From contig JAEZAU010000094.1 of assembly GCA_023430325.1 (NCBI GenBank), positions 1-36,997 on the forward strand: 36,997 bases of DNA, in the 5' to 3' direction. Below the pieces are notes generated by a model. It did not search any database. It worked only from the letters and a program-made list of their open reading frames with translations, and was not told the DNA's origin. Positions 17,180-24,728 of this stretch are shown here, in pieces. The stretch comes from Bacteroidota bacterium. GTDB taxonomy: Bacteria; Bacteroidota; Bacteroidia; Flavobacteriales_F; PHOS-HE28. Every line of letters starts with the position of its first letter. Position 1 is the stretch's first letter. The translations under genes and the position numbers were made by a program.

Positions 17180-18703
17180 CTAACCGATAAGCAATGAAGA
17201 GCCCGTCATCTCGGCGGGCTTTTCCATTTCCATCAGTTGCAACAGGGTGGGGGCCACATCGGCCAGAATACCACTGCGCAGCATGAAGTTCCGATCATCG
17301 ATAAGGATGACAGGGACAGGGTTGGTCGTGTGAGCGGTATTGGGTGAACCATCGGGGTTCAGGGCCTTGTCCGCATTGCCATGATCGGCGATGATCAGGA
17401 ACGAATATCCGTGTCCACGTCCACATTCCACCACCTGCTCCGCGCAACGATCGGTCACCTCCACCGCTTTCTTGATCGCCTCGAAGACTCCCGTGTGCCC
17501 CACCATGTCAGGGTTCGCGAAGTTGAGCACCACCAGGTCCACCTCTCCACGCCGGAGTTCAACACAGATGGAGTCGGCGATGCCTTGTGCGCTCATCTCC
17601 GGCATCAGATCGTACGTGGCCACCTTGGGTGAAGGAAGCATGATGCGTGATTCGCCTTCGAAAGGCTTTTCACGCCCGCCATTGAAGAAGAAGGTGACAT
17701 GCGGATACTTCTCCGTCTCGGCGATGCGGATCTGTTTGCCGCCGTGGTTCGAGACCACTTCTCCCAAGGTCAGTGTAAGATCATCCTTGCGAAAGAGCAC
17801 GTTCACATCCCTGTATGTCGGATCATACTCGGTCATGGTCACGTAATGGATCGGCAACGGCTTCATACCATGATCGGCGAACTCCTGCTGGGTCAACGCC
17901 TGCGTTATTTCCCGGCACCGATCAGTTCGATAGTTGAAACAGATCATCACATCGCCCGGCGCTATCGTCGCTACCGGAGACCCATCTTCCGCAGCGATGT
18001 AATGCGGCTCGATGAATTCATCGGTATGGCCCAGGGCGTAGCTCCGATCGAGAACGGAAAGCGCATCGGTGGCAGGTATGCCTCTGCCATGCACCAGAAG
18101 GTCATAGGCTCTGGCTATCCGCTCCCAGCGTTTATCACGGTCCATTGCGTAATAACGGCCTATCACGCTTGCCACCTTCACTCCTGTACCTTTTGTGGCA
18201 TTGAGGAATCGCTCCAAAAAAAGCCTGCCGCTGCGTGGGTCGGCATCACGTCCATCGGTGAACGCGTGAACGTAGAATTCACGAAGCCCTTTCCTGTGTG
18301 CCAGATGACAAAGCGCCTCCAGATGATGCCGCATGGAATGCACACCGCCATCGGAAAGCAACCCCATGAAATGGAGTTTGCGTCCTGCAATGGCCGCAGC
18401 GGCGAACGCCTTATTCAACTCGGCATCATTCGCCAGCGATCCATCCTCGATGGCCATGTTGATGCGTACGAGGTCCTGGTAGACCACACGGCCGGCACCG
18501 ATGTTCAGGTGCCCTACCTCGCTGTTGCCCATCTGGCCCACGGGCAGGCCTACGTTGATGCCATCGGTAAGCAGTGTGGCGTGCGGGCGGGTGGCCAAAA
18601 GTCCATCAATGAACGGTGTATGCGCCTGTGCGATCGCGTCGGTATGATCGCCTGCACCGAGCCCCCAACCATCAAGGATCATCAACACAGCCTTGCGTCT
18701 CAT
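17180..18703 (-). CDS. gpmI: 2,3-bisphosphoglycerate-independent phosphoglycerate mutase
   Basis: 507 residues, full family length. The enzyme interconverts 3- and 2-phosphoglycerate in glycolysis and gluconeogenesis with two Mn ions and a phosphoserine intermediate. It belongs to the alkaline phosphatase superfamily. Diagnostic residues are ILDGWGLG near the start (metal Asp11), MGNSEVGHLNIGAGR with catalytic Ser61, HAFTDGRDADPRSG, IGRYYAMDRDKRWER, FNYRTDR, VLNFANPDMVGHTG and IADHGNAD near the end (metal ligands). No signal peptide, so cytoplasmic. The ATG at 18703 overlaps the stop of the upstream histidine kinase gene (ATGA), which ties its translation to that gene and to the promoter at 19659-19686. 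Confidence 0.97.
   Translation of the reverse strand: MRRKAVLMILDGWGLGAGDHTDAIAQAHTPFIDGLLATRPHATLLTDGINVGLPVGQMGNSEVGHLNIGAGRVVYQDLVRINMAIEDGSLANDAELNKAFAAAAIAGRKLHFMGLLSDGGVHSMRHHLEALCHLAHRKGLREFYVHAFTDGRDADPRSGRLFLERFLNATKGTGVKVASVIGRYYAMDRDKRWERIARAYDLLVHGRGIPATDALSVLDRSYALGHTDEFIEPHYIAAEDGSPVATIAPGDVMICFNYRTDRCREITQALTQQEFADHGMKPLPIHYVTMTEYDPTYRDVNVLFRKDDLTLTLGEVVSNHGGKQIRIAETEKYPHVTFFFNGGREKPFEGESRIMLPSPKVATYDLMPEMSAQGIADSICVELRRGEVDLVVLNFANPDMVGHTGVFEAIKKAVEVTDRCAEQVVECGRGHGYSFLIIADHGNADKALNPDGSPNTAHTTNPVPVILIDDRNFMLRSGILADVAPTLLQLMEMEKPAEMTGSSLLIG
17200..17224 (+). terminator. Intrinsic terminator inside the 3' end of converging gpmI
   Basis: AGCCCG (17200-17205) pairs with CGGGCT (17215-17220) across a 9-base loop and is followed by TTTT and a T-rich stretch, so it would end plus-strand transcription from the surface-protein genes. 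It lies 22 bases past their stop and inside gpmI codons on the other strand, because the two genes converge with a single base between them. Confidence 0.6.
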
Positions 18704-19653
18704 CGCTCGTACGGAAATGAAACGGCGAAGATAGACCCGTGCGGCCGGCGCTCTTTTACCGAGATCCCTCCACCGAGCTGGTGCACCAATTGTTTCACGA
18801 TGAAAAGTCCCAGGCCAGTACCGGTGGCCTGCCGGGTGGCCTCGTTCCCGCTGCGATAGAATTTTTCGAAGATCCTTTCGCGATCCTCGGGCGGCACGCC
18901 TTGTCCTTCATCACATACGGTCAGCCGCCATCCTTCGCGCCGTGCGATGACATCGATCTGAATGCGCGTTCCCGCCGGAGCGTACTTGGCAGCATTCTCC
19001 ACCAGATTATCCACTATGGTGCGTAGTGATCCGGGATCGGTGGTGATGGGCAGCTCCTGCGGACCTTCCAGGATCAATATGTGTTTCGGAGCGATCTGCT
19101 GCTGGGCCCGATCCATCAATGAGCGCAGATAGGCCATGAGCTCTATCTGCTGAAGAGGCCGATCGATGCGGGTCTGTTCAACACTTGTAGCATTGAGGAC
19201 CTTCTCGGTGAGCTGCGCCAGCCTGTCGGCCTCCTGCACCGCCTTCAAACGCAATGATTCGCGGATCTCTGATGAAAGTTCGGAACGGCCCAACGTCTGA
19301 AGTTGAAGCTTGATGCCAGCGATCGGTGTGCGCAATTCGTGTGTTACGGCCAGCAGGAAATTCTGTTGATCACGTGCGAGCGAAAGGTCACGGCGGATCG
19401 CACGAAGCGTGAGGTAAAGCACCAGCAGCACGATCACCAGGAATACGATGCCTTCACCCACGATCATGAGCTTCGATCTTCCCGCAACGGCCAGCGTGGC
19501 CGGCGTGCCGCCCATGGACTCCACCTGCAAGGCGAGCGCCGATATCGCATCATCCTTCCGCACGAGCAGCACCGCCCACCACACGAACTGCAGGATGATG
19601 TACACGGTAAGCAGCGCGAACAGTACGTAGGTTCGGCGATGCCCCTTGATCAT
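18700..19653 (-). CDS. Membrane sensor histidine kinase (orphan)
   Basis: 317 residues from the ATG at 19653, chosen because a full promoter lies just upstream; longer starts at 19677 or 19740 would run through it. Two transmembrane helices (about 9-32, TYVLFALLTVYIILQFVWW, and about 64-84, EGIVFLVIVLLVLYLTL) flank a short periplasmic loop of about 30 residues. Then come the H-box AVTHELRTPIAG (phosphorylated His), the N-box NLVENAAKYAP, the G1 box DEGQGVP and the G2 box GTGLGLFIVKQLV. This is a complete, plausibly active HisKA/HATPase_c kinase. No response regulator lies beside it; instead it is coupled by a 4-base overlap to gpmI. What it senses is unknown. Confidence 0.93.
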   Translation of the reverse strand: MIKGHRRTYVLFALLTVYIILQFVWWAVLLVRKDDAISALALQVESMGGTPATLAVAGRSKLMIVGEGIVFLVIVLLVLYLTLRAIRRDLSLARDQQNFLLAVTHELRTPIAGIKLQLQTLGRSELSSEIRESLRLKAVQEADRLAQLTEKVLNATSVEQTRIDRPLQQIELMAYLRSLMDRAQQQIAPKHILILEGPQELPITTDPGSLRTIVDNLVENAAKYAPAGTRIQIDVIARREGWRLTVCDEGQGVPPEDRERIFEKFYRSGNEATRQATGTGLGLFIVKQLVHQLGGGISVKERRPHGSIFAVSFPYER

Positions 19654-19658
19654 GTTGC

Positions 19659-19686
19659 CAAAAGTAGAAGCCTGCATCAATTCCAA
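19659..19686 (-). promoter_or_regulatory. Bacteroidota-type promoter (TTG-N17-TACTTTTG)
   Basis: On the minus strand, TTG (19684-19686) and TACTTTTG (19659-19666) are separated by 17 bases. The -7 box matches the consensus exactly and ends only 5 bases before the ATG at 19653, so the transcript would be leaderless or nearly so. It would drive the histidine kinase and gpmI. Confidence 0.65.
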
Positions 19687-19711
19687 GCTTCTTATATTGC
19701 CTGCCGGGTAC

Positions 19712-20302
19712 ATGGACGCACAAGGAGCCAAGGCCTTCATACTCGCTAAGCTCAGGCATGAACTGCCCGAAGGGCGTACCTACCATTCGCTGGAGCATAC
19801 GTTGGATGTCTATGCCAGTGCGATCGGGATCGCGGAGCGTGAAGGTGTGAACGGTGAAGGCCTCGTCCTGCTGAAGATCGCTGCGCTCTATCATGATTCA
19901 GGATTCACCGAGCAGGACCTTGAGCATGAGGAGGGAAGCTGCCGCATCGTGCGTGAGAACCTGCCCGGTTTCGGCTTTACACCCGAACAGGTGCAACGGA
20001 TCTGCGCCATGATCATGTGTACATGCATTCCGCAATCACCCAAGGACGTTCTGGACCGCATCCTTTGTGATGCCGATCTTGATTATCTGGGCCGTAATGA
20101 TTTCAAGATGATCGGCGATACGCTTTTCGAAGAGATGAAGCGTTACGGCGTACTATCCACCGAATTCGATTGGAACCAGTTGCAGGTCAAGTTCCTGGAG
20201 AGCCACCATTATTTCACAGAGACCAACAAGACGCTTCGTGAACCGGTGAAGCAACGGCATCTGCAGGATCTGCGCGTCTGGCTGAAGACGCATTCAAAAT
20301 GA
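19712..20302 (+). CDS. HD-domain protein (predicted metal-dependent phosphohydrolase)
   Basis: 196 residues from the ATG at 19712. HD-superfamily metal ligands are visible: YHSLEHT (His25, His29), LYHDSGF (His61-Asp62) and DADLDYLG later on. The length and the order of motifs fit a small family of bacterial HD phosphohydrolases related to uncharacterised YfbR/RelA-like hydrolases, but the (p)ppGpp hydrolase signature HDXXED is not complete, so the substrate is unknown. It is divergent from the histidine kinase gene, with 58 bases between the starts. It ends at a strong terminator. Confidence 0.8.
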   Translation: MDAQGAKAFILAKLRHELPEGRTYHSLEHTLDVYASAIGIAEREGVNGEGLVLLKIAALYHDSGFTEQDLEHEEGSCRIVRENLPGFGFTPEQVQRICAMIMCTCIPQSPKDVLDRILCDADLDYLGRNDFKMIGDTLFEEMKRYGVLSTEFDWNQLQVKFLESHHYFTETNKTLREPVKQRHLQDLRVWLKTHSK

Positions 20303-20330
20303 AAAGCCCCCGTGTTGCGGGGGCTTTTTT
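20302..20330. terminator. Bidirectional terminator between the HD gene and tRNA-Phe
   Basis: An 11-bp stem (AAAAGCCCCCG with CGGGGGCTTTT) with a 5-base loop, followed by T6 on the plus strand. Read on the minus strand it is flanked by GGGGGCTTTTCATTTT, so it can also end the tRNA transcript, which runs toward it. Confidence 0.9.
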
Positions 20331-20331
20331 G

Positions 20332-20404
20332 TGGTGCCTCCCAGAATCGAACTGGGGACACATGGATTTTCAATCCATTGCTCTACCAGCTGAGCTAAGG
20401 CACC
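20332..20404 (-). tRNA. tRNA-Phe (anticodon GAA)
   Basis: 73 bases. The acceptor stem GGTGCCT pairs with AGGCACC, with discriminator A. The D-arm contains GCTCAGCTGGTAGAGC. The anticodon stem ATGGA/TCCAT encloses TTGAAAA, giving GAA. The T-arm has CCCAG/CTGGG around TTCGATT. CCA is not encoded (the next bases read CAC), so it must be added by the nucleotidyltransferase. Confidence 0.97.
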
Positions 20405-20439
20405 ATTACTTTGCGCGGTTCCATCCGCGGTTCGGGCGG

Positions 20440-20447
20440 CAAAGATA
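20440..20447 (-). promoter_or_regulatory. Candidate -7 promoter element for tRNA-Phe
   Basis: TATCTTTG on the minus strand is an exact TAnnTTTG match, 35 bases before the mature tRNA 5' end. A TTG lies 25 bases further upstream, longer than the usual spacing. It shares the gap with the divergent coaX start at 20464. Confidence 0.5.
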
Positions 20448-20463
20448 GACATATCCTTCTTCC

Positions 20464-21225
20464 ATGGACAGGCAAATCGATCTTATCATCGATCAGGGTA
20501 ATTCACGGGGGAAGGCCGCGCTCTTTGAAAATGGACGGCTGCGGGAACGTACCGCTTTCAAGGCCGATGCAGTGGCAGAACTGAAGAGGTTCCTGGGAAG
20601 TGTAAAGCCTGCACGCATCGGAATGGGTTCGGTGGGGACCTTGGAAAAGGATCTGGCGGACTACCTGAAAAGTATTGGACCTGTAAAGGAATTAAGGGGT
20701 GATTCCCCTTCCCCGATCCATAACGGCTATGCCACCGCGGCCTCCCTGGGCGTGGATAGGCTTGCCAATGCCGTGGCCGCCTGGAAGATGTTCCCGGGCC
20801 GTGCATCCCTGGTGATCGATGCCGGAACATGTATCACTTATGATCTGGTCACCAAAGAAGGCGTTCATAGCGGCGGAGCGATCAGCCCAGGCATGATGAT
20901 GCGTGTGAAGGCCATGGCAGACTACAGTGCGCGCCTGCCATTGGTGGAAATGGAAGGAGTGCCCGAACTCCTCGGATCGGATACGGTGGGAAGCATCCGT
21001 TCCGGAGTGCATCATGGGATCGTATATGAAATGGCCGGAATGATCGAACAATACGGGCACCAATACCCAGGCTTCGCCGTTATCCTCACCGGTGGAGATG
21101 CCCTGAGGTTCACACGCGCCTTGAAAAGTGGCATCTTTGCGCACCCTTACCTGACCCTGGCCGGATTGCATGCGTTATTGGTCCACGATCCCGATCTTCA
21201 TACTGCTGGCGTTCACCGCCGTTAA
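20464..21225 (+). CDS. coaX: Type III pantothenate kinase
   Basis: 253 residues. CoaX phosphorylates pantothenate, the first step of coenzyme A synthesis, needs a monovalent cation and is not inhibited by CoA. It is an ASKHA-fold enzyme: the phosphate-1 loop is DQGNSRGKAALF near the N-terminus, GVDRLANAVAAW precedes the catalytic-Asp segment VIDAGTCITYDLV, and HSGGAISPGMMMR is the pantothenate-site loop. Length is normal. The next gene starts inside it (56-base overlap), so the two are surely cotranscribed. In Bacteroidota coaX often leads an envelope gene cluster with lptC, as here. Confidence 0.95.
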   Translation: MDRQIDLIIDQGNSRGKAALFENGRLRERTAFKADAVAELKRFLGSVKPARIGMGSVGTLEKDLADYLKSIGPVKELRGDSPSPIHNGYATAASLGVDRLANAVAAWKMFPGRASLVIDAGTCITYDLVTKEGVHSGGAISPGMMMRVKAMADYSARLPLVEMEGVPELLGSDTVGSIRSGVHHGIVYEMAGMIEQYGHQYPGFAVILTGGDALRFTRALKSGIFAHPYLTLAGLHALLVHDPDLHTAGVHRR

Positions 21226-22570
21226 GACCACCGCACAGGATCGGCAGGGTGGTGGATCGCCGTACTCCGCGTACGGCCTTGGCGATCCGATCGTGAACAC
21301 CCAGATCTCGCAGGCCATGATGGGTGGGCTTGGCATCGGCATCATCGATCCGTACAGTGTCATTCATGCCAACCCGGCCTCTTACGTTGGTCTACGGATC
21401 CCCATTTTCGAAGCCGGCGCCATATCCAGGCAGTTCGACCAAAGCTCCAGTACGGCATCGCTCAAAGGATCACGCACCGATCTGCTGGGGCTTTCGATCG
21501 GGATCCCGATCGGCAAGGGCAGCCTTCAGGATGGAGATCTTCAACTGGCCAACCGTTGGGCGTTGACATTGGGCGTTAACCCGATCTCCAAAGTGAATTA
21601 TCGGATCAACAATACAGGCACCGATCCCCTTACAGGGCAGGATGTGCGTTTTGAATACAGTGGTGATGGCGGCCTGAACAGGGCCTTCATCGGTACGGCA
21701 CTCACCGTATGGCAGAACAACGATACGATCAATACGGGGGCGAAGCTTTCGATCGGCGCGAATTTGAATTACGTCTTCGGGCGCACTGAAGAGATCCGTA
21801 AGGCCTATTATCCCAGTGGATCGAACTACTACAACACCTATATCAGCGATGACCTGATCATCCGCTCACCTACCGCAAATGTCGGGATCCAATTTTCAGG
21901 TGATCTTCAACGACGGCTCCGATCGGACAGTACGCTAAGTGTGAACGCTGGCTGGCGATACGTGGTGGGTGCCGCCATGGAGTTGCCTACCGATCTGAAC
22001 GGTGAGCGCACGCGGCAGACCCACTCGTTCGTGGTGGGCGTTTCAGGGATCGAATTCGCGTATGACACCAGTTACCGGGAGACCATCGGCAACGCAAGCA
22101 TCCATCTTCCGCCCATGATCGGGGCCGGTTTCAGCATCTATAATGATCGGTGGACGATCGGTCTTGAGCATCGTCGCCGGGATTGGAGCGGACTTACCAT
22201 GGAGCAGGGCAATGATCCGGCCCGCAATAATTTGACAGCGCAGGCCATTTATGCATTTGGCGGCTCGTTCACTGCTGCGGAACGTGGAAGCATCTTCGAG
22301 AGGTCCACGTACCGCATGGGATTCAGGTACATGCAAGATCATAGGATCGTTAATGGCACGCAGCTTCAGGAGTTCGGCATAGGTTTTGGCATCGGGCTGC
22401 CGATCATGTCCGTTCAGACCCGAAGCCGCATCGATCTGGGCGTTGAACTCGGCGAGAGAGGCACCACGGATAACGGCTTGATCAAGGAACGTTTTGCAAA
22501 CATCATGATCGGTGTGGCCATTACACCGGATAAACGCGAGCAATGGTTCAAGAAACGGAGATTGGAATGA
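21170..22570 (+). CDS. Outer membrane beta-barrel protein, unknown function
   Basis: 466 residues with a signal peptide (MRYWSTIPIFILLAFTAV...TTAQ). The mature start GGGSPYSAYGLGDP and HANPASYVGL are typical of Bacteroidota outer membrane transport-like barrels. Alternating hydrophobic beta strands run through the protein (RWALTLGVNP, LSIGANLNYVFG, LSVNAGWRYVVGA, YRMGFRYMQDH, QEFGIGFGIGLPI). The start at 21170 lies inside coaX; a later start would remove the signal peptide. The next gene overlaps by four bases (ATGA). The position between coaX and lptC suggests a role in outer membrane assembly or lipid handling, but that is inferred from neighbours only. Confidence 0.8.
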   Translation: MRYWSTIPIFILLAFTAVKTTAQDRQGGGSPYSAYGLGDPIVNTQISQAMMGGLGIGIIDPYSVIHANPASYVGLRIPIFEAGAISRQFDQSSSTASLKGSRTDLLGLSIGIPIGKGSLQDGDLQLANRWALTLGVNPISKVNYRINNTGTDPLTGQDVRFEYSGDGGLNRAFIGTALTVWQNNDTINTGAKLSIGANLNYVFGRTEEIRKAYYPSGSNYYNTYISDDLIIRSPTANVGIQFSGDLQRRLRSDSTLSVNAGWRYVVGAAMELPTDLNGERTRQTHSFVVGVSGIEFAYDTSYRETIGNASIHLPPMIGAGFSIYNDRWTIGLEHRRRDWSGLTMEQGNDPARNNLTAQAIYAFGGSFTAAERGSIFERSTYRMGFRYMQDHRIVNGTQLQEFGIGFGIGLPIMSVQTRSRIDLGVELGERGTTDNGLIKERFANIMIGVAITPDKREQWFKKRRLE

Positions 22571-23880
22571 AGAACGCGATCAAATACATGTTCATCGGCC
22601 TGTTGCTGCTCACCGCACCTGCCGCCTTCGCCCAGCAGGGCGATTTCGGCATTGATCCCGAGCGCTGCAAGATGAACATTTCCTTGTACCAGGATGCCAT
22701 GAACCGCAATGCCTATGCGGAAGCCTATGGCCCATGGAAGAAGATCCTTGAGATCTGTCCGCAGTGGAGCAAGAGCGTCTACGTGAAAGGTGGACAGATC
22801 CTGAACAATCTGATCCAACAGGAAAAGGATGCAGAGCGCAAACAACGCCTGGTCGATTCGCTCTACCTGATGTACGATATGCGCATCCAGCACTTTGGCG
22901 AGGCCGGTCTTGTGCTCGGCTACAAGGCACAGAGCATGCAGATCTTCCAGCCGGATAGCTGTGCGAAGATCCACGATGTGGCCAAGCAGGCCGTGGAAGA
23001 AGGTGGCCAGAAGAGCACGCCTGAAGCACTATTCGCCTACTACGCATCACTCAACTGCCTGCATGGAAAAGGCCAGGCCACCAAGGAGCAGATGCTCACC
23101 GATTACGTGAAGATCTCCGGCATTCTGGAAGGCAGGCTCTCCGATCCATCGCTCAAGGAGGCCGACAGACCATACTATGAAGATGCGCGCAACCGTGTGA
23201 ACGAGATCTTCTTCAAGATCGCCGAATGCCAGGACATCGGTCGCATCGTGGAGGACATGGTGAAGGCCAAGCCCGAAGATGTCGAAATGAAGACACGTCT
23301 CCTGAAAGTGCTCAACGGAAAGGATTGCCAGGATGAAAAGGTCTATCGCCCGCTGGCGGAAGATGTGCACAAGGCCGACCCGACCCCGGAAAGTGCTTAC
23401 AGCCTCGGCATGTTGCTGGTGAAGCAGAACGATTACAACGGTGCTCTTCGTTACATGAAGGAGGCCGTGGACCTGTGTGCTGATTGTCCTGACAGGATGA
23501 AATACCTTCAGAAGGCAGGTCAGATCGCCAGTGCCGCAGGCAACCACGGGCAGGCACGTTCTCTTGCCAATCAACTGTTGCAGCAGGACCCAAAGAGCGG
23601 CGAAGCGTACATGCTGATCGGTAATGCCATCATTGCGCAGGCCGGTGATTGTGAACCACCGCAACAGTGGGGCGTCTACTGGCTGGCGTACGAATATTAC
23701 CAGAAGGCGAAGGCCAATGACCCGGGGTCTGCTGAGAAGGCCAGCGAACGGATGAATTCCTGCTACGCACGTTTCCCTACGGCGCAGGAACTCTTCTTCC
23801 ACCAGGTGAAGGAAGGTGATGCCTTCCAGGTCACATGTGGCGGGCTGAACGAAAGCACCACTGCCAGGGCAAGGAAATGA
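22567..23880 (+). CDS. Exported TPR-repeat protein
   Basis: 437 residues from the ATG at 22567, which overlaps the upstream stop; the ATG at 22543 would put charged residues before the signal peptide MKNAIKYMFIGLLLLTAPAAFA. The mature part is helical with tetratricopeptide-like repeats, clearest at about 270-370 (AYSLGMLLVKQNDYNGALRY, AASAAGNHGQARSLANQLLQ, GEAYMLIGNAI). Conserved Cys residues (CPQWS, CADCPD, NSCYARFP) may form periplasmic disulfides. It probably acts as a periplasmic scaffold for the barrel protein or the Lpt system; this is inference. lptC follows with a four-base overlap. Confidence 0.8.
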   Translation: MKNAIKYMFIGLLLLTAPAAFAQQGDFGIDPERCKMNISLYQDAMNRNAYAEAYGPWKKILEICPQWSKSVYVKGGQILNNLIQQEKDAERKQRLVDSLYLMYDMRIQHFGEAGLVLGYKAQSMQIFQPDSCAKIHDVAKQAVEEGGQKSTPEALFAYYASLNCLHGKGQATKEQMLTDYVKISGILEGRLSDPSLKEADRPYYEDARNRVNEIFFKIAECQDIGRIVEDMVKAKPEDVEMKTRLLKVLNGKDCQDEKVYRPLAEDVHKADPTPESAYSLGMLLVKQNDYNGALRYMKEAVDLCADCPDRMKYLQKAGQIASAAGNHGQARSLANQLLQQDPKSGEAYMLIGNAIIAQAGDCEPPQQWGVYWLAYEYYQKAKANDPGSAEKASERMNSCYARFPTAQELFFHQVKEGDAFQVTCGGLNESTTARARK

Positions 23881-24449
23881 TCTCACGGATCGAAGCGATC
23901 CCCAAACACATTCCCGCCATGATCATGGCGGGAATGTGTTTTTCATGCACCAATGATCTGGACCGTGTAGCGGCACTTGAAATGTCCCGCACAGCCCCCG
24001 ATCGTGTAACGCTCAATGCGGAATACGTTTTCACCGACAGCGGTACGGTACGCAATATTCTTCATGCAGGCCGGATCGAGGAATACAAGGGCGAAGTTCC
24101 ACATACCGAACTCTCCGAAGGCGTAAAGGTCGAATTCTTCGATCCCAAGGGCGGGGCCGGCAGTGTGCTCACCGCCCGGCGCGGCTCCATTCTGCCGAAC
24201 GAAAAGAAGATGGAGGTGTTCGATGATGTGGTATTCGTGAATGCAAAAGGCGATCGGCTGGAGACCGAATATCTGCTCTGGTCGCAGGACAGTGCGCGAG
24301 TAAGGACGGACAGGGCCGTGCGCGTGTTCCGCGGAAAGGATGTCATCCACGGGAATGGCCTCGATGCCAGCCAGGATCTCTCCGAATACACCATCCGCCA
24401 GGTCACCGGTGTGCTGCAGGTGGCTGAAGATGATACCTTGGCACCCTGA
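23877..24449 (+). CDS. lptC: LPS export periplasmic protein LptC (lipoprotein type)
   Basis: 190 residues from the ATG at 23877, which overlaps the TPR gene stop. LptC takes lipopolysaccharide from LptB2FG and passes it to LptA. The mature chain fits the OstA/LptC beta-jellyroll: VTLNAEYVFTDSGTVRNILHAG, VKVEFFDPKG, LTARRGSILPNEKKMEVFDDVVFVN (in pieces), DRLETEYLLWSQD, and VIHGNGLDASQDLSEYTI. The N-terminus reads IPAMIMAGMCFSCTND, an SC lipobox with Cys24 as likely acylation site, as in other Bacteroidota LptC. Codons 10-22 are formed by a perfect 38-bp palindrome that also looks like a terminator, so a downstream start cannot be wholly excluded. Confidence 0.88.
   Translation: MISRIEAIPKHIPAMIMAGMCFSCTNDLDRVAALEMSRTAPDRVTLNAEYVFTDSGTVRNILHAGRIEEYKGEVPHTELSEGVKVEFFDPKGGAGSVLTARRGSILPNEKKMEVFDDVVFVNAKGDRLETEYLLWSQDSARVRTDRAVRVFRGKDVIHGNGLDASQDLSEYTIRQVTGVLQVAEDDTLAP
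23904..23941. repeat. Perfect 38-bp palindrome in the lptC signal-peptide codons
   Basis: Two 19-base arms (23904-23922 and 23923-23941) are exact reverse complements with no spacer; the centre is CATGATCATG. The plus strand continues as T through 23943, giving a terminator-like stem with T5. It encodes residues 10-22 of LptC, and the opposite strand encodes the same short peptide core (HIPAMIMAGMC). Confidence 0.95.
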
Positions 24450-24676
24450 TGCTTCGTCGCATATCCCGCTTCATGGAGATCTTCTGGCTGGTCCTGGCGA
24501 TCGGTCTTACGGTGGTCACCATCTACATTACCATCACCCAGGGGTGGGCTGAAAGCAAGCGCTGGGTACTTTTCCCCTTCATCGCCATCGCCATGTTCAT
24601 CTTCCGTAAGATGACCCGCCGGCGGCTTGAGGCCATGGACGATCGTTTCCGCCAGCAGCATGGCAGGGATCGATGA
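24449..24676 (+). CDS. Small two-helix membrane protein
   Basis: 75 residues. The ATG shares its A with the lptC stop (TGATG), a sign of coupled translation. Two transmembrane segments, IFWLVLAIGLTVVTIYITI (about 11-29) and WVLFPFIAIAMFIF (about 39-52), are followed by a basic tail (RKMTRRRLEAMDDRFRQQ). Such small proteins occur between lptC and corC-like genes in Bacteroidota; no function is known to me. Its place suggests a link to envelope assembly, by neighbourhood only. Confidence 0.75.
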   Translation: MLRRISRFMEIFWLVLAIGLTVVTIYITITQGWAESKRWVLFPFIAIAMFIFRKMTRRRLEAMDDRFRQQHGRDR

Positions 24677-24692
24677 CCACATCCGCTGCGTC

Positions 24693-24700
24693 TATCTTTG
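24693..24700 (+). promoter_or_regulatory. Candidate internal -7 promoter element before the CorC-like gene
   Basis: TATCTTTG, an exact TAnnTTTG match, ends 28 bases before the TTG start at 24729 in the only sizeable gap (52 bases) between lptC-linked genes and the CorC-like gene. No -33 TTG is seen. Confidence 0.45.
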
Positions 24701-24728
24701 ATGCAGGCTTCAAGACATAGCCTCTACG

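Noticed and set aside
17699..18859. Long plus-strand open frame (386 codons) opposite gpmI and the kinase gene
   Set aside because: It is antisense to two well-recognised genes, has no family likeness and runs across the junction of both; it is a by-product of their codon use.
23047..23886. Long minus-strand open frame (279 codons) opposite the TPR gene
   Set aside because: Antisense to the TPR gene, which has a signal peptide and coupled neighbours; the antisense protein has no recognisable features.
23831..24055. Minus-strand frame carrying the same HIPAMIMAGMC peptide as LptC
   Set aside because: The identity is due to the perfect palindrome, not to a second gene.
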